Origin: Candidatus Stahliibacteriota bacterium
GTDB lineage: Bacteria; Hydrothermota; UBA3073
NCBI GenBank assembly: GCA_030627085.1
Contig: DAOUSS010000032.1
Location: 1 to 10,962 of the forward strand
Direction of reading: 5' to 3'
Length of the DNA: 10,962 nucleotides
In this document: positions 7,301 through 10,962 of the stretch, piece by piece
Layout: each line of letters starts with the position of its first letter
Numbering within the stretch: the stretch's first letter is position 1
The notes under the pieces: generated by a model
Databases searched by the model: none
What the model was told of the DNA's origin: nothing
Seen by the model: the letters and a program-made list of their open reading frames with translations, nothing else
Translations under genes and position numbers: made by a program

Positions 7301-9409
7301 GAGGGCATCCTGATATTTACTCATAGTGCGATAGAGATCACCGAGGGTTTCATAAAGGGTGAATTTCTTTCTTTTTCTACCCAATTTGTCGGCAAGAGAT
7401 AGTGCGAGTTCAAAGTATTCCGCCGCTTCCGTATTTGCCGATGCGTTTTTGGCCCTTTCTCCAGCCATAATGGCAAATTTGTATACTTTGGTAGTTTCAT
7501 TTGCCTGCAGATAGTGATAAGTGAGTTCAGATGCTATTCTCTCAAGGTCTTGCTGAAACCGATGTTCCAGTACTCTGGCTATTTTTCTATGAAGTGGGAC
7601 TCTTTCGCTGACAGGTATATTCTTTTCAATCACATTGGAGACCATTTGATGGGTAAAAGAGTAGTTTTCAGCAGGTTTTTCTATGATAAGGCCTTTTTTC
7701 TGGAGATTGTAGAGAGTATGGATTTTTACGCTGATTATGTCCTTTAGAACAGGAAAAGTAAAGTAATTTTTGAGGAGAGCCCCTATTTTTAACAGATTAA
7801 ACTCATCCTCACTTAATCCTCGTAAGGCAGGGGTTACGAAGTCTTTGATGTCTTTTGGAGCCTGATAGGTTTTTAGTTTATCGCCCGATAGAGTCCACTT
7901 TTCGTTGGTTCTTTCAAGAATTTTGTTTTCTACCAGGCTTCGTGTAAATGTCGTGATGAGGAAGGGGTTTCCTTCGGTATAGGTATGAATTAGGGTCCCG
8001 ATGTCTTTTATCTCATCCTCTGTTATGAGCATAGATTTGACCAATGTGGTAGTATCATGCGGATTGAGTAGTGTAAGATTGATGTGGTTAAGGTAATTTA
8101 TGGATTGTATATCTTTGCTAATGAGTTTTGTATCCGAAGAAGTGATGATTAAAAGAATTGGAGCAGATTCAATAGACCTTATAAGATACTCCATCAAGTT
8201 AAGGGCAGTTTTTCCCTGGGACTGAAGGTCTTCGACTACGAGAAGGAGTGGGGATTGTTTCGCTTCGTTCAGAAGTTTGTTTGTTATTTTCTCAAACAGG
8301 CTTAGCTCTGTTCCTTTAAGGGGTTTTTGCTCAATAATATCAGTAAAAGTTTTTAGAATGTTTCTTCTCGAATCGAATTCCTTTATCATTGCTCCTTCGG
8401 TTTGGGCGTAGGGCTTAAACTCCTGCAAGAGTCTCGTCTTTCCTATTCCATTTTCACCGTATAGTAAGATAGCCCTACCCTTGTCAGTTTTAACTTCCTG
8501 CCAGGTAGTTTTAAGGATGGAAAGTTCCTTTTGCCTGCCTATCAGTAGGGATGTAAAGACAGTGGGTAACCGAGATTTTCCTGAAATTTGATGGATAAAT
8601 TTTTTAAGTTCATCTATGGACTTAGTTTTTCTTCGAGGTTTGGGTTGCAAAAGATCCAAGATACAATCGTTTAACCTTCCCGGTACTGCAGGGTTGAATT
8701 CCTTTGGTGGTTTTATTTTACCTTTTGTATGTTGCTTGATAAGAGTGAGAGCATTATCACCCGCAAAGGGAAGATGATGTGTTAGTACCTGATAGATAGT
8801 CACACCCAGGGAGAAGAGGTCTGCACCTTGATCGATTTTCTCGCCCTTGAGAACTTCAGGAGCGATGTATTGGAGAGTGCCCTTGAGTTTTTGGGCTGCC
8901 TCTTTCTCTATAAGTCCGAAGTCTGTTATAACAGTCCTGGGTTCTTGGGCTTTTGGAAATTGTATCAGTATATTGCTGGGTTTGATATCACAATGGATGA
9001 GTTTGTGAAAATGAATGAGCCTGAGTGCATCACAGATCTGGAGTATTATGGAGTAAAGAAGTTGATAATCAGCTCTGGTCTTAGGTAGATTATCTCTAAA
9101 CAGGTCATACAAATTTCTACCCTCAATGTACTCCATAGTGAAGAAGTATTGTTTGGAATGCTGTGATAAGGTCGTATCTGCAACAACATCCGCCTGAGGC
9201 GGATTGCACTCCATAACTCCAAAGTCGTAGACTTTTACAATATTTGGATGGTGAAGTTTTGAGAGTGTCAGAAATTCATTTTTGATATGCTTGCTGGAGG
9301 AAGTTTTGAGGGCGAGGTGGGTGTTGGTTTGTGTATCGAGAACTTTGTAGACAATGCCCATTCCACCTGAACCGAGTTTCTTAAGTATTTTATAACGATT
9401 ATTGCTCAT
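4331..9409 (-). CDS. Giant Ser/Thr kinase-NTPase-TPR-GAF-sigma54 activator fusion
   Basis: The product is 1692 residues from the ATG at 9409; a TTG lies one codon upstream and the ribosome-binding site is weak. Residues about 6-275 are a Hanks kinase: LGSGGMGIVYKV 12-23, Lys35, Glu45, HCD 139-141 (non-RD), DFG 163-165, APE 183-185. Residues about 285-620 are an AAA/NACHT-like NTPase: Walker A GENGIGKT 318-325, Walker B LLLVVED 388-394. About 12 TPRs occupy 640-1150. A GAF domain covers 1200-1350. A complete sigma-54 AAA+ module follows: Walker A GETGTGKE 1416-1423, GAFTGA 1463-1468, Walker B FFDE 1485-1488, arginine region FRDDLYYRLN, WPGNVREL 1601-1608. A Fis-type HTH ends it (1645-1692, NKRKVIKLLGISRPTLDRKMKKYGL in part). 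GAFTGA is intact, so it should remodel sigma-54 polymerase. It has no membrane segment, so it is cytoplasmic. The likely target is the adjacent secreted-peptide promoter (inference). Confidence 0.92.
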   Translation of the reverse strand: MSNNRYKILKKLGSGGMGIVYKVLDTQTNTHLALKTSSSKHIKNEFLTLSKLHHPNIVKVYDFGVMECNPPQADVVADTTLSQHSKQYFFTMEYIEGRNLYDLFRDNLPKTRADYQLLYSIILQICDALRLIHFHKLIHCDIKPSNILIQFPKAQEPRTVITDFGLIEKEAAQKLKGTLQYIAPEVLKGEKIDQGADLFSLGVTIYQVLTHHLPFAGDNALTLIKQHTKGKIKPPKEFNPAVPGRLNDCILDLLQPKPRRKTKSIDELKKFIHQISGKSRLPTVFTSLLIGRQKELSILKTTWQEVKTDKGRAILLYGENGIGKTRLLQEFKPYAQTEGAMIKEFDSRRNILKTFTDIIEQKPLKGTELSLFEKITNKLLNEAKQSPLLLVVEDLQSQGKTALNLMEYLIRSIESAPILLIITSSDTKLISKDIQSINYLNHINLTLLNPHDTTTLVKSMLITEDEIKDIGTLIHTYTEGNPFLITTFTRSLVENKILERTNEKWTLSGDKLKTYQAPKDIKDFVTPALRGLSEDEFNLLKIGALLKNYFTFPVLKDIISVKIHTLYNLQKKGLIIEKPAENYSFTHQMVSNVIEKNIPVSERVPLHRKIARVLEHRFQQDLERIASELTYHYLQANETTKVYKFAIMAGERAKNASANTEAAEYFELALSLADKLGRKRKKFTLYETLGDLYRTMSKYQDALIKYESALPLVTGGSSIRIYRKIGMIYRDQQNYDEALNYFQKGFKIPSKDVSQKVLLLSDIGWVHMCLGDLKKSLSYSQKAIKMAEKYNDLFGLSYTHSALGAVYLQKGDYEKAGQHYKKTLKVAKEIKNQDIIESTLYNLGQILWKTGKLKEAENFYKKGLKIQEKRSSPHILAQYYNALGILAQEQGDFDSALRHYTSTLATLKRTGNKRRTAAVHMALGTIYQERGDLDYAIDNYKAALLIAQEIKDTLLIAWIYNNLGNLYKETGDLTKAIKNLKKALKIKKQISDWKDIASTLHNIGTVHMLQGKMEGASEFLHQSFHLHQQQESKKGMAEVCPTLAEYYLLTGNISTAEDYCLKGIKLCEEINDRLHLGITQRVFGTVYSRKREIDKALISYSKSIETLKELKTEHELGKTLLVAGEEMFSIKGKIGRKFWREGLLDQTLTRLKQAEQIFKNLNANGDLKRVNSLITKLEKYSPLLLEPIPGEDKRLKTLYRMSQIVNSTMEINELLEKILDLTIETMEAERGFILLREGKDLIVKTARNMDKQSIADMSDFSKTIVENVEKKGELIITANAQAEPRLKDRKSIAKFKLLSILCVPFRIKDRLVGAIYIDDRRKRDAFTSEDLAFLRAFCDQAAIALENAKLIEELKTANKLLELENIDMKDQITHLKTVAEERYSFGNLIGKTKPMQKVYNALEKIIKYDSSVIIEGETGTGKEIVANIIHYNGPRKDKNFIVVNSSAIPEELLESELFGYVKGAFTGATQDKQGLFEIADGGTIFFDEIAELNPNIQTKLLRVLQDGELRRVGATKSKKVDVRVITATNRDLQRQVKEGKFRDDLYYRLNVMSIKMPPLKERKEDIPLLAAYILRKFRKRLNKNVTGFTPGALYFLQNHQWPGNVRELENVIERAIVMAEGKKITEKELPKSLTQGEPGEDKEAIFLCSLADIEKRCIKAALKAAGGNKRKVIKLLGISRPTLDRKMKKYGL
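9188..9204. repeat. 17-bp perfect palindrome in frame within the kinase domain
   Basis: ATCCGCCT-G-AGGCGGAT is a perfect 8+1+8 palindrome that encodes NPPQAD (residues 69-74). It lies in a stretch of about 20 residues between kinase strands beta4 and beta5 (YDFGV and YFFTMEY) where related kinases normally have a short turn. It is GC-rich compared with its surroundings. This looks like a mobile or dispersed palindromic element tolerated in a surface loop. Confidence 0.6.
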
Positions 9410-9719
9410 CAAGTGTTGTCTGCCTGGTCATTTACTGCAAAATATATCCAACTCTTTAATCGGTTCTAAAGATGCTTTTCAACCGACTTTCCCCGTAGGT
9501 TTCTTTTATTGTCCAACCATAATACCGAATACCAAGATAATTTAATTACACTTCTTCTATCATTATAGCACTAAATAGGTTAAAAGTCAAGGGGAAAAAT
9601 ATAGTTGTTAAACGCAGATTAATCTGGATGAAAGTATCAGTGTAATTTGTGTTTTGGAATAACTGCGTGGTATGTCAGTAGGTTAAAAATGGGTAGGGTT
9701 AGGTACATAAATTGACTGA
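9410..9719. other. Intergenic region between sugar kinase and giant regulator (310 bp)
   Basis: No gene is seen. Besides the promoter, the leader can form a hairpin from TCGGTT and AACCGA (about 9460-9486), and a 12-bp perfect palindrome CAGATTAATCTG lies at 9615-9626. I see no clear terminator after the sugar-kinase stop. Confidence 0.5.
9562..9590 (-). promoter_or_regulatory. Sigma-70 promoter of the giant regulator
   Basis: TTGACT (9590-9585), a 17-nt spacer and a perfect TATAAT (9567-9562) on the minus strand, with TGC before the -10 (extended -10). Transcription would start near 9555 and leave a leader of about 145 nt. A TTACACTTC at 9546-9554, identical to one arm of the palindromes at 4154-4328 plus one base, lies at the start site. 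Confidence 0.8.
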
Positions 9720-10616
9720 TTATATGGAGTGGATTACCATTTCGTAGCATCCGAGTATACCCGCCCTATCGCCAAGTTCACTAAACACGATATCTATATC
9801 TTTCCTTGAATACAGTCTCCTTGCAACTTCTCGCTTGACACCTGAGAGCAAAATATCCCCCATTTTTGATAATCCGCCACCTATTATTACCCTCTCAGGA
9901 TCAAGAATAGCACAGTAGTTTGAAATAGCGATTCCAAGAAATTTTGCCATCTCCGCCACAATATCCATTGCAACATGGTCGCCCTTGTAGGCTTCATCCT
10001 CTATAATCTCTGGTGTGATCTTACCCGCATAACTCCTTAGCCTGGTTTCCACCCCCATTCTCACATATTCCCTCGCCCTCTCCGTTATTCTATCAGCACC
10101 TATGTAACTCTCAAGGCAGCCATAATTCCCACATAGACAGAGGGGACCGTTGGGGTCTATCGTGATGTGCCCAACCTCCCCTGCATATCCCCTGCCATGA
10201 TAGATCTTGTCATTTATGATGATTCCGCCGCCAACACCTGTGCCAAGTGTAAGCATAATAAGATTCTTTATCCCTCTTCCTGCTCCATATCTATGCTCGC
10301 CGAGGGCTGCCATGTTTGCATCATTATCAACAAACACAGGAATATTGAGTTCCTCTTGAAGGATTTCTTTTAAAGGAAGCGATTCTATCCCGGGGAAATT
10401 GGGTGGGGATGAGATTGTGCCGTCTGCATCCACCAGCCCTGCCATGCCGATACCAACTGCCTCGCCACCCAGTTCAACGATAATCTGTAAGAGGGTTCTT
10501 GTAAGCATGCCTGGCTCGCCCGTCTCTATCTTTATCTCGTGCCTTACCTTACCATTCACAACATTCCCCGCCTTTATAAATGTCCCTCCGACATCTATGC
10601 ATGTAATAGGATTCAT
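9720..10616 (-). CDS. ROK-family sugar kinase (glucokinase-like)
   Basis: The product is 298 residues, the usual length of a ROK kinase without an N-terminal HTH, so it is an enzyme rather than a NagC/XylR-type repressor. It would phosphorylate a hexose (glucose, N-acetylmannosamine, fructose or similar) with ATP in the cytoplasm. The phosphate-binding DVGGT lies at 8-12. The catalytic region is FVDNDANMAALGE, with Asp99 the likely base. LGTGVGGG at 124-131 is the second ATP loop. GEVGH with His150 and the zinc motif CLCGNYGCLE (Cys160, Cys162, Cys167, Glu169) are intact, as is the adenosine-region IIGGG. The substrate cannot be told from sequence. It stands alone, with no adjacent sugar gene in the window. 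The ATG at 10616 has only a weak Shine-Dalgarno. Confidence 0.92.
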   Translation of the reverse strand: MNPITCIDVGGTFIKAGNVVNGKVRHEIKIETGEPGMLTRTLLQIIVELGGEAVGIGMAGLVDADGTISSPPNFPGIESLPLKEILQEELNIPVFVDNDANMAALGEHRYGAGRGIKNLIMLTLGTGVGGGIIINDKIYHGRGYAGEVGHITIDPNGPLCLCGNYGCLESYIGADRITERAREYVRMGVETRLRSYAGKITPEIIEDEAYKGDHVAMDIVAEMAKFLGIAISNYCAILDPERVIIGGGLSKMGDILLSGVKREVARRLYSRKDIDIVFSELGDRAGILGCYEMVIHSI

Positions 10617-10630
10617 AATCTCAGATTATG
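10614..10630. repeat. Palindrome over the start codon of the sugar kinase
   Basis: CATAATCT-C-AGATTATG is a perfect 8+1+8 inverted repeat whose left end is the start codon itself. In RNA it could form a 7-bp stem with a 3-nt loop that hides the ATG, or in DNA it could be an operator. Confidence 0.5.
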
Positions 10631-10659
10631 CTTTAATAAACCACAAGGCAAAAAACGCT

Positions 10660-10688
10660 CTTATATCAAAAATTAAATATCAAATCAA
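10660..10688 (-). promoter_or_regulatory. Candidate sigma-70 promoter of the sugar kinase
   Basis: TTGATT (10688-10683), 17 nt, then TATAAG (10665-10660) on the minus strand, 9 of 12 consensus positions in a very AT-rich stretch. Transcription would start near 10653, 37 nt before the ATG. Confidence 0.4.
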
Positions 10689-10693
10689 ACAGC

Positions 10694-10771
10694 AGACCGA
10701 AGACATGAGACTGAAGACTTCAGACTAAGAATAAAAGGTCTTTGGTCTCCGGTCTTAAGTCTATGGTCTTT
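10694..10771. repeat. Heptad inverted repeat: five AGACNNN units facing five RGTCTNN units
   Basis: Five consecutive 7-bp units begin with AGAC (AGACCGA, AGACATG, AGACTGA, AGACTTC, AGACTAA; 10694-10728). After 8 bases come five units RGTCTNN (GGTCTTT, GGTCTCC, GGTCTTA, AGTCTAT, GGTCTTT; 10737-10771). The AGAC and GTCT cores fall in register when folded, giving a long interrupted hairpin in which the fixed bases pair and the variable ones often do not. Confidence 0.85.
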
Positions 10772-10779
10772 CTTTTTGA

Positions 10780-10800
10780 TACCTATCTGCGGCAGGTATG
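10780..10800. repeat. Small inverted repeat
   Basis: ATACCT...AGGTAT flank CTGCGGCAG at 10780-10800, a compact inverted repeat in the gene-free upstream region. It resembles the short dispersed palindromic elements seen elsewhere in the window, such as 9188-9204. Confidence 0.4.
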
Positions 10801-10864
10801 GTTAATGCATATTTTGGGATAACAGTTACTTACCGAAGATTCACAGGAGGAGCAAGACCAATCA

Positions 10865-10962
10865 AGTTGCACAGAAAGTCAAAAAATGGTAGTCGCAAGC
10901 TTTACAGGCTGTGCAAAAAGTCAAATTTTAACATGGTAGTCGCAACTTTTAAGTTGCGCAAA
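10865..10962. repeat. Direct repeats with internal hairpins at the window edge
   Basis: ATGGTAGTCGCAA occurs at 10886-10898 and 10933-10945, and AAAGTCAAA at 10875-10883 and 10917-10925, so a unit of about 42-47 bp is repeated. Each unit folds: CGCAACTT-TT-AAGTTGCG (10941-10958) is perfect, while the earlier one (GCAAGC...GCTGTGC) is imperfect. A half unit (AGTTGCACAG) precedes them at 10865. The array probably continues past the window. There are no unique spacers of CRISPR type. Confidence 0.65.

Larger units (their letters stand above)
10617..10962. other. Gene-free repeat-rich region upstream of the sugar kinase (346 bp)
   Basis: No ORF here has a ribosome-binding site or protein-like composition. 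The stretch consists of the candidate promoter, the heptad inverted repeat, a small inverted repeat and the edge repeats. Confidence 0.6.

Noticed and set aside
5120..9088. Plus-strand ORFs of 60-116 codons antisense to the giant regulator
   Set aside because: They are shadows of a gene with continuous domain content; their translations are low-complexity Ser/Phe/Leu-rich.
10865..10962. CRISPR array at the window edge
   Set aside because: The copies have no spacers of regular length with unique sequence, the units themselves diverge, and no cas gene is seen.

Overview
This is an AT-rich bacterial window in which every convincing gene lies on the minus strand. Secreted proteins with a C-terminal FlgD/Por-sorting-like beta domain, a giant Ser/Thr kinase fused to a sigma-54 activator, degenerate GAF-PAS sensors and abundant small palindromic intergenic repeats together resemble uncultured FCB-type or candidate-phylum lineages such as WOR-3 or Cloacimonadota. 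That placement is inference from style, not from a marker gene.

Layout in transcription order (high to low coordinates). At 10617-10962 there is no gene: the stretch holds hairpin-forming direct repeats at the window edge, a striking 5+5 heptad inverted repeat, and a candidate promoter for a ROK sugar kinase (9720-10616). After a gap with a near-consensus sigma-70 promoter comes a 1692-residue regulator (4331-9409). It combines a Ser/Thr kinase, an AAA/NACHT-like NTPase, about 12 TPRs, a GAF domain, a sigma-54 AAA+ domain and a Fis-type HTH. Immediately downstream are three copies of one 23-bp palindrome, a candidate -24/-12 promoter, and a 60-residue secreted proline-rich peptide gene (3829-4011) with its own terminator. 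Next are a 117-residue orphan (3280-3633) and a GAF-PAS protein (1994-3226). A structured 376-bp gap follows, with promoter, mini-ORF and terminator-like hairpin. Last are a secreted multidomain surface protein (91-1617) and, overlapping its stop by 4 nt, the first 31 codons of another exported protein that leaves the window.

The most interesting reading is a self-contained regulatory cassette. The giant regulator would sense a signal through its kinase, TPR and GAF parts, bind the repeated palindromes through its Fis-like HTH, and activate sigma-54 transcription of the small secreted peptide from a promoter 122-154 bp away. The palindromes have a competing explanation as weak tandem terminators, because on the minus strand each is followed by a T run. 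A second candidate control region is the leader of the surface protein, which looks like a transcriptional attenuator.
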